In this document: positions 44,438-53,236 of the stretch, in pieces | How the letters are laid out: each line of letters opens with the position of its first letter | Numbering within the stretch: the first letter of the stretch is position 1 | Origin: Clostridium sp. | GTDB lineage: Bacteria > Bacillota > Clostridia > Lachnospirales > Lachnospiraceae | Length of the DNA: 59,899 nucleotides | Assembly: GCA_023664775.1 (NCBI GenBank) | Contig: JAMPEW010000015.1 | Coordinates: 1 to 59,899 of the forward strand | Direction: 5' to 3' | Notes under the pieces: generated by a model | The model's database searches: none | What the model saw: only the letters and a program-made list of their open reading frames with translations | What the model was told of the DNA's origin: nothing | Program-made: the position numbers and the translations under genes

Positions 44438-44533
44438 ATGATGAATGTTACATATTTAGATTTATATCAGTTTTGTATATTTATCGTTGCCTTTGTTGGT
44501 CTTTGTTACAAGATTTTCAAGGACAAAAAATAG
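44438..44533 (+). CDS. Putative holin-like toxin, type I toxin-antitoxin
   Basis: 31 residues: MMNVTYLDLYQFCIFIVAFV then GLCYKIFKDKK. A short polar start, one hydrophobic helix and a Lys-rich tail match the small holin-like toxins (TxpA/Fst-like in size) common in Clostridia, which insert into the membrane. Very strong ribosome site AAGGAGGGGG just before ATG 44438; ATG 44441 is an alternative. The antitoxin would be an antisense RNA from the minus strand; I could not locate its promoter with confidence. Below usual gene-calling size, so easily missed. Confidence 0.65.
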   Translation: MMNVTYLDLYQFCIFIVAFVGLCYKIFKDKK

Positions 44534-44745
44534 CCGTTTTTCGTTAGTAGTAATCTGCCACGAAGGGTGATAAATATCATTATAGAGATAGTAATGGCGA
44601 AAGCATTGATTTTATGTTATAATACAGGAAGATTAAAGATATAAAGTTTATTAAAAAGTTTGCTTTACAAATTACAGAATAAGAGTTAAAATTGGAACAG
44701 AACATGTGTTTGTACTTGGCTTGCGATTAGATTGGAGTTGATGGT

Positions 44746-46545
44746 ATGGCAGAAATTGATGGATTTATCGGTAATGCTGTAACATATTTGAATTTGTATT
44801 TTAAGGAGAATATAAAAGGTCAAGAGATTGATTTATTTGACGTTTACCCGTATATAAGTAAACATAGTATGGCGGAAACGTTTGGTTGTATTGAAGAAGA
44901 TGTATTTGATTATTTAGGGGTGCTATATGAGGCTCAAGTTCCTAACGATATAAAGAAGGATTTGGGGCAGTTTTATACAAGAGAAGATGCGGTTATTGAA
45001 ATGATGGTTAATTCAATGGATGTGCTTTCTGGTAAAATATTAGAACCATCTTGTGGTTCTGGGTTATTTCTTGTAAAGATTATTAAAAGAATTATTGCAG
45101 AGCTACAAAAAAACAATAAGTGTGCTGAAGATATACTGGATTATATATGTTGCAACATACATGCTAATGATAATGATGCAAACGCAGTTATGATAACAGA
45201 GATTAATATATTAGCATTACTGTTGCCTTTAATTATTCGTGCAAGAAAAGAAAATATAAAATATGTAATGAAACAATTAAATATTACATGCGAGGATTTT
45301 ACAAAGACGAATATATTTAGGCAGGAATATTCGGTGGTTCTTGGTAATCCTCCTTTTGTTACGATGTATGGAAAAAGAAGTAGAAATATGACAGAGGAAA
45401 AAAGAGCTTATTTTAATACATTTGATTTTGTTCAGAATAAAAGAGGAAATAATAAGTTTAATATATCAATGTTTTTTATTGAGAATGGTTTAAAACTGCT
45501 GAAACAAGGTGGAAGATTGATATTCATTTTGGATATAGCTTTTTTTGAGACTGCATTTATTGATATGCGCAAATATATTGTAGAGAATTATTATATTAAT
45601 TCGTTAACAATTGGATTACAGGAGTTTGAAGGTGTTGCGAGTGGGCAGTTAGTGATTGATATAACTAATGTAAAGATGTTTAATGATAATATCAAACTTA
45701 TAGATTATGCAACAAAAGAAACAAGAGTTGTAAACCAACATGTGTGGAATGATGAAAAAAACAAATATAAATTTAGTGCCCCTTTAAGTGAAATGCAGCA
45801 AATGATAAATTCAAAAATTGTTCAGTATGATGGATTGGAAAAATATTTTCCACAAAAATCTTTAAGAACTTGTTGTGCACTTACTGGAAAAACAGAAGAA
45901 TTTATTGTGAATCCGGAAGATGAGGATAGATGCATAACATTTCCATATATAGAGGGGTCAAAGGGATTGAAAGGAAAATTTTTTGCACCAACACCAGACA
46001 GATATATTAAGTACGACTATGAGTTACAACTTAAACTATCAGATGAGTTTAAACATGAGTTAGAAGCGTTAGGTGTAAAAAACAAGAAAAGAGTAACATT
46101 AGGAGATAAAGATGCTTATTTAGCACCTAAGATTTTTATTAGGCAGAGTGCAACAGAGATTATTGCCACATATTGCAGTGAGCCATATGCTGCCAATAAT
46201 AGTATCTATATACTAACCACTAAAGAGAATACGCCAGAAAGTATTGATATGTTGAAATATACATGTGGATTGCTTAATAGTGATTTGATTACATTTTATT
46301 GTCGAATAAATAAAATTATAAGAGCAGAAAAAGGTAAAACACCACAAATTAAAATTTCTGATTTGAAGAATATAAGAATAAATGTAAATCATGAATTCTT
46401 TGAAGAAATGATAGATATAGTTGAACAATTGTTGGTTACACCGGAAAATAAGCAATTATACAATAAATTGAATTCGTTGGTATATGAAATATATAACATT
46501 GATATACAAGAACAGAAATTCATTACTGAGTATCTCATGGCTTGA
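44746..46545 (+). CDS. N6-adenine DNA methyltransferase (restriction-modification)
   Basis: 599 residues. FYTREDAVIEMMVNSMDVLSGKILEPSCGSGLFLVKII is the pre-motif and SAM-binding motif I (near residue 98). YSVVLGNPPFVTMYGKRS near residue 201 is catalytic motif IV (NPPF). GGRLIFILDIAFFETAFID is a later motif. The C-terminal 250 residues look like a target-recognition domain (PYIEGSKG, YLAPKIFIRQSATEIIATY, LKNIRINVNHEFF), as in Eco57I/TaqI-like gamma N6 methylases. No nuclease motif is evident at the N-terminus, so cleavage probably comes from the convergent gene. Visibly AT-rich compared with neighbours, suggesting transfer. Start ATG 44746 has GGAG upstream. Confidence 0.85.
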   Translation: MAEIDGFIGNAVTYLNLYFKENIKGQEIDLFDVYPYISKHSMAETFGCIEEDVFDYLGVLYEAQVPNDIKKDLGQFYTREDAVIEMMVNSMDVLSGKILEPSCGSGLFLVKIIKRIIAELQKNNKCAEDILDYICCNIHANDNDANAVMITEINILALLLPLIIRARKENIKYVMKQLNITCEDFTKTNIFRQEYSVVLGNPPFVTMYGKRSRNMTEEKRAYFNTFDFVQNKRGNNKFNISMFFIENGLKLLKQGGRLIFILDIAFFETAFIDMRKYIVENYYINSLTIGLQEFEGVASGQLVIDITNVKMFNDNIKLIDYATKETRVVNQHVWNDEKNKYKFSAPLSEMQQMINSKIVQYDGLEKYFPQKSLRTCCALTGKTEEFIVNPEDEDRCITFPYIEGSKGLKGKFFAPTPDRYIKYDYELQLKLSDEFKHELEALGVKNKKRVTLGDKDAYLAPKIFIRQSATEIIATYCSEPYAANNSIYILTTKENTPESIDMLKYTCGLLNSDLITFYCRINKIIRAEKGKTPQIKISDLKNIRINVNHEFFEEMIDIVEQLLVTPENKQLYNKLNSLVYEIYNIDIQEQKFITEYLMA

Positions 46546-46587
46546 ATAATGATGTCGAGCATAATTGATTATACTCGTATTATAATA

Positions 46588-47301
46588 CTAATTTTGTTTG
46601 TTGATTTTGCTGTCATACTCTTGTAGCCTTTGCCTCATAGCATCAAATCTTGCATCTAATTCAGATTTCTTTTTGTTTTGCTTAGCAATATTACGCTCTA
46701 TAGATTCTTGATATTTGGTATAAAATAGTTCGAGGAATGCATCACGGGTGCGATATTCCTCTGGTTTATGAATATTGACTTGAAATTGTGGTTTAGGGGT
46801 AATTCTAACAGAGTGATGAATATCTTTTAAAAACTGGCAGTGAACATATCGTCCATCATCGAATGGTAAAAATTTTGTTTGATTAGCTATGGCTTCATAT
46901 TCTAAAAAGACAAACATTAGATAAAAATGTCCATCCATAATAAATTTTATGATTTTTTCAGGAGTTCCTAAATCAGGATTACTGTCTTTATAAGATCTTT
47001 TTGTGGCTTTAATATCGCCCCAAATAAGGTCATCAAATCCGACATGCTCATTCTTATAATGAAAGCAAAAATCAAAATGATTTTTTGTTGCACCTTTAGG
47101 GGCACTTTGGGGATTGTATATATTCTTATGGGGATTCCTTTTAAGGTATTCAACAAAGCCATCTTCAAGATAGTCGCTTATTTCAGCACCGCTCCTAGAT
47201 TTGGCACTGATTGGAAAAATGTAATTGTGTTCCTCTAATATGCTGTTAAATACTGATTCAATATCTTCTTTTATAAGTGCTTCGAGTTTTTGTTCATCCA
47301 T
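46588..47301 (-). CDS. Probable type II restriction endonuclease
   Basis: 237 residues, no signal or membrane segment. KNHFDFCFHYKNEHVGFDDLIWGDIKATKRSY contains acidic residues followed by D-x-K (GDIKATK near 123), a plausible PD-(D/E)xK nuclease core. SAKSRSGAEISDYLEDGFVEYL and RDAFLELFYTKYQESIERN are other features I read as restriction-enzyme-like. The C-terminus is a coiled coil. Its convergent position 42 bases from the methyltransferase end, with similar A+T bias, supports a restriction-modification pair. Specificity is unknown. Confidence 0.6.
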   Translation of the reverse strand: MDEQKLEALIKEDIESVFNSILEEHNYIFPISAKSRSGAEISDYLEDGFVEYLKRNPHKNIYNPQSAPKGATKNHFDFCFHYKNEHVGFDDLIWGDIKATKRSYKDSNPDLGTPEKIIKFIMDGHFYLMFVFLEYEAIANQTKFLPFDDGRYVHCQFLKDIHHSVRITPKPQFQVNIHKPEEYRTRDAFLELFYTKYQESIERNIAKQNKKKSELDARFDAMRQRLQEYDSKINKQN

Positions 47302-47750
47302 AAGGGTATTGTCCTTTCATACTGATATACATAAAATTATATCAAAAAGAATTTGTTTTTACAATATGGGAAAGACTCGGGTTTCCACAGTTTTATCCAT
47401 ACTTTCCTTGATTTATACTAGCCTGTTATTCACAACTTTCAAAAAAATATAAGGTCCAATCTTCTTTTTGTTTGGCGGCTTAATTTTAATACAAAGGGAA
47501 AGAAGATTCCTTATATTTTTGCTTTTTGAAAGTTGTGGATAAAACTACGGAAACTTAAGTTGTAAGATATTGGCATAGCTATCTATCATATATATGATAT
47601 ACAGGCTGGTGGTCATTGATGGAAAAATAAGGAGGGGAGATGTGGAGGTACGATTAGAAAATGAAATCAGGTAACCTTAGTAAAATAATATATTCAAAGG
47701 GGAGATGTAGGAAAGTAATAACCACCAATTAGCATAAAGGAGGAGATTTT
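47302..47750. other. 449-bp intergenic region with a long inverted repeat
   Basis: Holds the inverted repeat at 47382-47554 and, right of it, purine-rich sequence with several AGGAGG/GGGGAG stretches (for example 47630-47645 and 47700-47710) that precede no long frame. A strong AAAGGAGGAG serves the gene at 47751. Confidence 0.6.
47382..47554. repeat. Long imperfect inverted repeat, 173 bp
   Basis: Left arm GTTTCCACAGTTTTATCC, CACAACTTTC and ATATAAGG..AATCTTCTTT. The right arm, read in reverse complement, has GTTTCCGTAGTTTTATCCAC, ACAACTTTCAAAAA and ATATAAGG.AATCTTCTTT. The left arm carries about 30 extra bases. The centre includes TTTGGCGGCTTAATTTTAAT. A transcript would fold into a long hairpin. 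Confidence 0.7.
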
Positions 47751-48335
47751 ATGACGAAAAGAAAAGTTGTATTGGCTGCCTGCACACTTTTATGCATGAT
47801 TGCAGAGTTTGTATTGTATTATATATGTTCAAAGCAAACGATTTTATCAAGTAAAAATTATGGATATTATTGTGCAGCAATTATATTTTTGTATTTTATA
47901 ATAGGAATGTTGTGTATCAATAGAGATGGATGCAACACCATTAAAATGAACATATTGTATGCAGGTACAATTATAATATCAATTTTATCTGTTATGTATT
48001 ACTTTTTTATTTTCTACAATGTAAAGATACCGGGCGGATTTATTGAATTATTGGCAGCATTCTTTTTGTTGGTTTTTCTGATGAACATATATTATGTTGC
48101 GTCAAGCAGATATAAAAACGATGCGGCTTATGTATTACAGATGTTTACTTTTGTGTGCTGTGGAGGAATGATTTGCATAACAATGGCACAACATCATTTT
48201 GTTGATACGCCTGAAACAATTTCTCTATCAAAAATAAAATATATCTGTGTAATTTGTTATGTTGTCATAATGGAGTTGCTGCTAGTGTTTTGGTGTTTTC
48301 GCAACAGTAGAATGAATTTATCTCACACAACGTAA
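47751..48335 (+). CDS. Six-helix membrane protein, unknown function
   Basis: 194 residues with about six TM helices (near residues 7-26, 37-54, 66-88, 98-116, 128-150, 162-184) and very short loops. No motif that I recognise. The ribosome site AAAGGAGGAG is strong. It stands alone between the restriction region and a convergent hybrid kinase, with a hairpin element acting as shared terminator. Base composition is AT-rich, like the restriction genes. Confidence 0.65.
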   Translation: MTKRKVVLAACTLLCMIAEFVLYYICSKQTILSSKNYGYYCAAIIFLYFIIGMLCINRDGCNTIKMNILYAGTIIISILSVMYYFFIFYNVKIPGGFIELLAAFFLLVFLMNIYYVASSRYKNDAAYVLQMFTFVCCGGMICITMAQHHFVDTPETISLSKIKYICVICYVVIMELLLVFWCFRNSRMNLSHTT

Positions 48336-48367
48336 TATCTGTGTGGTGTCGGCAAATCACATAGATT

Positions 48368-48478
48368 AACAAGGGCTGTCACACTAAGAAATTTTTTATC
48401 ATAATATAAGAAAACTGCATCAAGTGAAAGCGTGTTTTGTTATTATGATATAATATTCTTAGTGCGGCAGCCCTTGTT
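48368..48478. repeat. Fold-back hairpin, TIR family member 4, shared terminator
   Basis: AACAAGGGCTGTCACACTAA at the left pairs with the right end ...TTAGTGCGGCAGCCCTTGTT; inside, TATCATAATA pairs with TATTATGATA. Total 111 bp. It lies between two convergent genes and can terminate both. The ends resemble the 43076 element more loosely than the 16618 copy does. Confidence 0.75.
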
Positions 48479-48510
48479 ATCTTAATTGATAGGAGATATT
48501 GTTGTGGGCA

Positions 48511-51500
48511 TCAACTCAAATATTTACCTAAGACGGACAAAAACAGTTCAACATTCAGCGGTTTGGCAATATGGGCATTCATGCCGCTTTTCATAGCTGT
48601 TTCCTTATCCTCCTCCATTGCATTCGCTGTCATGGCAATAATCGGGATGGTTTTCACATCCTCACGAGGCAATGTACGGATGGTGCGTGTTGCCTCGTAT
48701 CCGTCCATAATCGGCATCTGCACATCCATCAAAATAGCATCATAGTAGCCCTCCTTTGACTTGCTAAACATTTCCACTGCGTCGGTGCCGTCAGGCGCAT
48801 GCTCTACAATAAATCCCGTTTCTTCCAAAATTGCCGCTGCAATTTCTCTGTTTAGCTCATTGTCCTCGACCAGCAAAATACGTTTGCCGCCAAAATCTGT
48901 GGCTGTCCAAGAAGGTGCTGTTTCTTTTTCAATCAAGTGGTTCGCCGACAACAAGGCTGATTTCAAATCAGACATGAATAATGGCTTGGCGCAGAAAGCA
49001 GTAACGCCCGCGCGCATGGCTTCATCCTCAATATCCGTCCAATCATAGGCGGTCAGGATAATAATAGGCGCTTCATGTCCTATTACGGCTCGAATTTTTC
49101 GTGTAACCTCGATTCCACTCATTTCAGGCATCTGCCAGTCGATGATGTAGGTGTGGTAGGAGTCGCCTGAATTATGGGCAATTTTAGCCCTGTGAACAGC
49201 CTCTTTTCCTGATGCGGTCCACTCTGCACGCAGACCAATTTGTTTGAGCATTCGGGTCACGCTTTCACAGCTGTCGCAGTCATCATCAACCACCAATGTC
49301 CGTAATCCCTCAAGCTGCTTAATTTGAGTGGCGTTTTTCTCCACATCCTGAAGCTTCAGGCTCAGTTCAACCCTAAATTCACTTCCCTTGCCTTTCTCAC
49401 TTTGGACGGTAATATTGCCGCCCATCATATCCACGATGTTTTTCGTGATTGCCATTCCCAAGCCTGTTCCTTGAATACCGGTTTTGGTCGTACTGGATTC
49501 CCGCTCAAAAGGCTCGAAGATGTGCTCTATAAAATCATCTGTCATACCGACGCCATTGTCCTTGATGGTAAACACATAATCACCGTAGCCGCGATGGAAG
49601 GTTGTCTGCTGCTGAATGCGGAAGCTTACCGTACCACCGGCAGGCGTATATTTTACAGCGTTGCTCAACAGATTTACAAACACCTGACTCAATTTCAACG
49701 GGTCTGCCATTACATCCTCGTTGTTTACGCCGAAGGTATCAATAAACAGCTCTAATTGCTTCGCTTTTATCTGAGGCTGGACGATATTAACCAAATTGTG
49801 GGTCAACTCGGAAATGTTACATTCCTGTTCCATAATCTGTACCTTTCCACTCTCAATACGGCTCATATCCAAAATGTCATTAATCAGGCTGAGCAGATGG
49901 TTGCTGGAGGAAAGTACCTTTTGCAGGCAATCCGCTACCTGCCCCTTGTTGTCAATATGACTGGCGGCCAAGGTTGTAAATCCGATAATGGCATTCATCG
50001 GAGTACGGATATCGTGGGACATATTGGAGAGGAATGTTGTTTTTGCATTGTTGGCATGTTGAGCCTGCATCAGAGCATCCTGAAGTGCCTGCGTCTGCTC
50101 CCGCTGCTTTTGCACCTGTGCTGTAATGTCCCGGGAGAGCACCATAACCATGATATCCTCTGTTCGGTTGTCCTGTGTCATGATAAAGGATTGGCGCACG
50201 CACATTTGTCGGTCTTTTGCAGCCCAGCCCCAGTAATCTACCGTGACTTCGGCTTCTCCCTCCATGAAACGGCGTTTCAGGTTTTCTAAGCTTGTTGCAT
50301 CGTCATAGTCCTCTAAAGAATCCTCCAAAATGAAGCTTCTCCATTTTTCAAAGCAGAGTGAGGCAGGACAAGGGACTGACAGCCCAGCCTTCTCCAACAG
50401 AGAAACTGTTTCCCCATCAATGGTTCGGGTCACATCCTGTTCAATCCGATCCTGCGTAAGATTAAACTCAAAAGTTGAGAAGGAGGTGGACATAATGGCG
50501 ATGCGGTATTGCCGCTCTTTCCGGTCCATAACTGCCCTTTCCTTTTTTGTCCGGATTTCCTGAAGCTTCAACTGCGTATTGTCCTGACGGACATAGAGGA
50601 TTTTGGATGCCTTGCCCTCTTTCCGTTCAAGGCAGACGCAAATAAGCAGCTCCCAAAGCTCTTGTCCATCGCGCATTACATGACATTCGAAGGTAAGTAC
50701 ATCTGTATCTGACAAGCCTTCAATTACCCCATCAATAGAAAATTGGCGGCGGAAAGCTTCCTTTTCTGTGTCTTCAATAATGTCGGCACTACGGGCATCG
50801 ATAAAGTCTTGATAAGCGCCCTCCGTATTAAGCTTGCTGCTTAGAGGCTTCGCACCTGCCATGTAGGCATAGCTGCCTGTTTCCAAATCTACTATGAGAT
50901 AACGGGAAGCAAAAAGCGTATTCAAGCCTTGAAGCATATAGTCGGATTGCTCGTTCTTTTTTTCCAGAACCTTTTTTTCCCGATGAGAACGGATAATCAA
51001 AAAAGCAACATAGAGAACAAACAGACCAATCAGGACTGCCTGTAAAACAATTCCGGTGTAGTTCGCATCACGAATCATTGTTTGGGTCACGCTCTTAGGA
51101 AAAGCCTGAACCAAAATGTAGTCTGTATCAGGAACGTGTATTGCACATAGGTTGTCCGTCAGGCAGCCGGAGGCACAGACAAAGCTGCCTTCTTCAGTTT
51201 CACCCCGGAGCACTGTCCAAAGCTTTTCGGCGGTCTGTTCATCAATGACTCCACTATCCCGTAGTGCGTCTGGAAGTGACTTTTCCTGATTGCCACCCAT
51301 AGAGGAAGCAATGACCTCTCCGTTTCGGGTACAGAGATAGACCTCTGCACTTTCACCGAAATAAGTCGTTTCCAATATTTCCTGAAGGTAGTCCTCGGCA
51401 AGATATAGTCCCAACAGAACACCTGAAATCTCGCCATCCTCCCAAACAGGGGCATAGAAGACCATGGTAGTTATGCCGGTAACCCTCGAATTAAGTACCA

Positions 51501-51906
51501 TGCTGCATCCACTTTCGCCCTGCATTCCGGCAATAAAGTAATCTCTATCCGAGCTGTCGGAAAACGTACCATCGGAGGTCATATTAACTCCTTGAGCAGT
51601 GACAAAGCGGAAGGAGTCGAAATCTGAGTCTTTCTCCAATTCCCTGAGCATGTCGGCGTTAATATCCGATGCATTCAGGGCAACGCTGAGGAAGTAGGCA
51701 TGATTTCGTACCCGGCGCTGGGCATTCGCAAATTCATTTCCAAGACCACGCGAGGTTTGTCGTGCGGAATCCATTGCGTAATTCAAGTTCTGTTTCTCAA
51801 TACGCTTACTATTTGAAACGGAATACCAACGGAACAGCGCAACAATTGCTACCAACAAAATAAAAACAATCAACACATTTCGCCATTTATTTTTAGATAT
51901 ATGCAT
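48511..51906 (-). CDS. Large hybrid sensor kinase with external sensor and two receivers
   Basis: 1131 residues from ATG 51906 (AAGGAGG 11 bases upstream; ATG 51936/51939 also possible). TM1 about 8-28; an outer dCache-like sensor (about 30-270; DFDSFRFVTAQGVNMTSDG, GISGVLLGLY); TM2 about 280-305; two PAS-like regions (320-600). HisKA has His in NMSHDIRTPMNAIIGF near 629. The HATPase motifs are NLLSNAVKYTPAGG, DNGVGM and GTGLGMAITKNIV near 819. Two receivers follow, with Asp in IDWQMPEMSG near 925 and MDVQMPIMDG near 1064. Tandem receivers allow a phosphorelay; no HPt domain is visible at the end. Typical nutrient-sensing kinase of gut Clostridia; ligand unknown. Confidence 0.9.
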   Translation of the reverse strand: MHISKNKWRNVLIVFILLVAIVALFRWYSVSNSKRIEKQNLNYAMDSARQTSRGLGNEFANAQRRVRNHAYFLSVALNASDINADMLRELEKDSDFDSFRFVTAQGVNMTSDGTFSDSSDRDYFIAGMQGESGCSMVLNSRVTGITTMVFYAPVWEDGEISGVLLGLYLAEDYLQEILETTYFGESAEVYLCTRNGEVIASSMGGNQEKSLPDALRDSGVIDEQTAEKLWTVLRGETEEGSFVCASGCLTDNLCAIHVPDTDYILVQAFPKSVTQTMIRDANYTGIVLQAVLIGLFVLYVAFLIIRSHREKKVLEKKNEQSDYMLQGLNTLFASRYLIVDLETGSYAYMAGAKPLSSKLNTEGAYQDFIDARSADIIEDTEKEAFRRQFSIDGVIEGLSDTDVLTFECHVMRDGQELWELLICVCLERKEGKASKILYVRQDNTQLKLQEIRTKKERAVMDRKERQYRIAIMSTSFSTFEFNLTQDRIEQDVTRTIDGETVSLLEKAGLSVPCPASLCFEKWRSFILEDSLEDYDDATSLENLKRRFMEGEAEVTVDYWGWAAKDRQMCVRQSFIMTQDNRTEDIMVMVLSRDITAQVQKQREQTQALQDALMQAQHANNAKTTFLSNMSHDIRTPMNAIIGFTTLAASHIDNKGQVADCLQKVLSSSNHLLSLINDILDMSRIESGKVQIMEQECNISELTHNLVNIVQPQIKAKQLELFIDTFGVNNEDVMADPLKLSQVFVNLLSNAVKYTPAGGTVSFRIQQQTTFHRGYGDYVFTIKDNGVGMTDDFIEHIFEPFERESSTTKTGIQGTGLGMAITKNIVDMMGGNITVQSEKGKGSEFRVELSLKLQDVEKNATQIKQLEGLRTLVVDDDCDSCESVTRMLKQIGLRAEWTASGKEAVHRAKIAHNSGDSYHTYIIDWQMPEMSGIEVTRKIRAVIGHEAPIIILTAYDWTDIEDEAMRAGVTAFCAKPLFMSDLKSALLSANHLIEKETAPSWTATDFGGKRILLVEDNELNREIAAAILEETGFIVEHAPDGTDAVEMFSKSKEGYYDAILMDVQMPIMDGYEATRTIRTLPREDVKTIPIIAMTANAMEEDKETAMKSGMNAHIAKPLNVELFLSVLGKYLS

Positions 51907-52053
51907 AAGGCTTATAACCTCCTTTTTTTCATTCATCAACCCTAAATTATAGCACTTTTGGTTTCAAATGTATATAATCTAATTGCTTATTTTCACACGT
52001 TTTTCACACGTTTGCATTTGCTCCTTGACATACGCATATTTCTGATATACTAT

Positions 52054-52150
52054 GGGGCTGTTGAATACGACTTGATGTACAATCGAAGACCTAAAATCGG
52101 AGCTAAAGATAGTAATGGGGCTGTTACATATGCCTTAATTCGACAGCTCT
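52054..52150. repeat. Degenerate TIR-like repeat with internal ATGGGGCTGTT duplication
   Basis: GGGGCTGTTGAATA at 52054 faces TTAATTCGACAGCTCT ending at 52150, which read in reverse gives GAGCTGTCGAATTAAGG, similar to the TIR family. ATGGGGCTGTT occurs twice (52053 and 52116). Weak match; could be an eroded member. The flanking 51907-52204 region contains no other feature that I can support. Confidence 0.4.
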
Positions 52151-52204
52151 GTAACAATGGAGAAAAAGCAGATTTTATGCCAGAGCTTTAAAAGAGGGAA
52201 AAGA

Positions 52205-53233
52205 ATGACAGAGATTGACTGGCTTGGAAAGCCATATTATTCCTTAGATGCATATTTTAAACACACCTACGGCGAAAAGTGTTATAAGCTTGCAGTTGAT
52301 GCAGGCTTTACATGTCCAAATAGGGACGGAAGCCTTGACACCCGCGGGTGTATTTTTTGCAGTGCAGGGGGAAGCGGGGAGTTTGCTGACAAATATAATA
52401 TTGACACGCAGATAGAAACAGGACTTGCAAGGCTTGATAAGACAGTAGGAAACTGTTTTGTCATCTATTTTCAGGCATACACAAATACATATGGAAATGT
52501 CGATGATTTGAGGCGTATCTATACGGAGGCATTGTCACATGCGCAGATTAAGGGTATATCAATCGCCACAAGACCCGACTGTCTTGGCGATGGGGTAATT
52601 GCGCTTTTGGAGGAGCTAAAAAATACCTTTTCGGATAAATTTATATGGATTGAGCTTGGACTTCAGACCATACACGAGGAAACGGCAAAATATATCAGGA
52701 GAAAATATCCGTTATGTGTATATGAGACGGCAGTGGAAAGACTGAATAAAATCAATATCCCGGTTATCACCCACATTATATTGGGACTGCCAAATGAAAC
52801 TGAGGAAATGATGCTTGAAACAGTAAAATATGTAAGCAATCTGTCGGTAAAATATCTGAATAGAAGTGTCACGCAAGTGCCTTTCGTTCTTGATGCTCAT
52901 GGCAATCGGATGGATGGTAACGCAAATAACAAGGCAGATGAAGCTGACGATATGTGTGGAATAAAGCTGCAGCTTCTCCATGTTCTTTCAGGAACGGATT
53001 TAGCCCATGATTATGCCAAGGGCAGCTTTCGTGTCCTTGAACAGGAGGAATACATTGATTTAGTCATAAAATGTCTTCAGAATATAGATGAACGGATTGT
53101 CATTCACAGGGTTACGGGAGATGGACCGAAAAAAATCCTCATAGCCCCAAAATGGTCGGGAAATAAAAAGGCAGTCCTCAATGCCCTGCACAAAAGAATG
53201 AAGGAGCTTGGTGCAAGGCAGGGGACTGCCTAA
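52205..53233 (+). CDS. YhcC-type radical SAM protein (TIGR01212)
   Basis: 342 residues from ATG 52205 (AGAGGGA upstream). YYSLDAYFKHTYGEKCYKLAVDAGFTCPNRDG is the family opening; the radical SAM Cys set lies in TCPNRDGSLDTRGCIFCSAGG (Cys, then Cys-x2-Cys), with unusual wide spacing typical of this subfamily. FQAYTNTYGNVDDLRRIY, IATRPDCLGD, ELGLQTIHEETAKYIRRKY and THIILGLPNETEEMMLET continue. The reaction is not established in this family; links to tRNA or sulfur metabolism have been suggested. Convergent with the next gene by 3 bases. Confidence 0.9.
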   Translation: MTEIDWLGKPYYSLDAYFKHTYGEKCYKLAVDAGFTCPNRDGSLDTRGCIFCSAGGSGEFADKYNIDTQIETGLARLDKTVGNCFVIYFQAYTNTYGNVDDLRRIYTEALSHAQIKGISIATRPDCLGDGVIALLEELKNTFSDKFIWIELGLQTIHEETAKYIRRKYPLCVYETAVERLNKINIPVITHIILGLPNETEEMMLETVKYVSNLSVKYLNRSVTQVPFVLDAHGNRMDGNANNKADEADDMCGIKLQLLHVLSGTDLAHDYAKGSFRVLEQEEYIDLVIKCLQNIDERIVIHRVTGDGPKKILIAPKWSGNKKAVLNALHKRMKELGARQGTA

Positions 53234-53236
53234 TGG

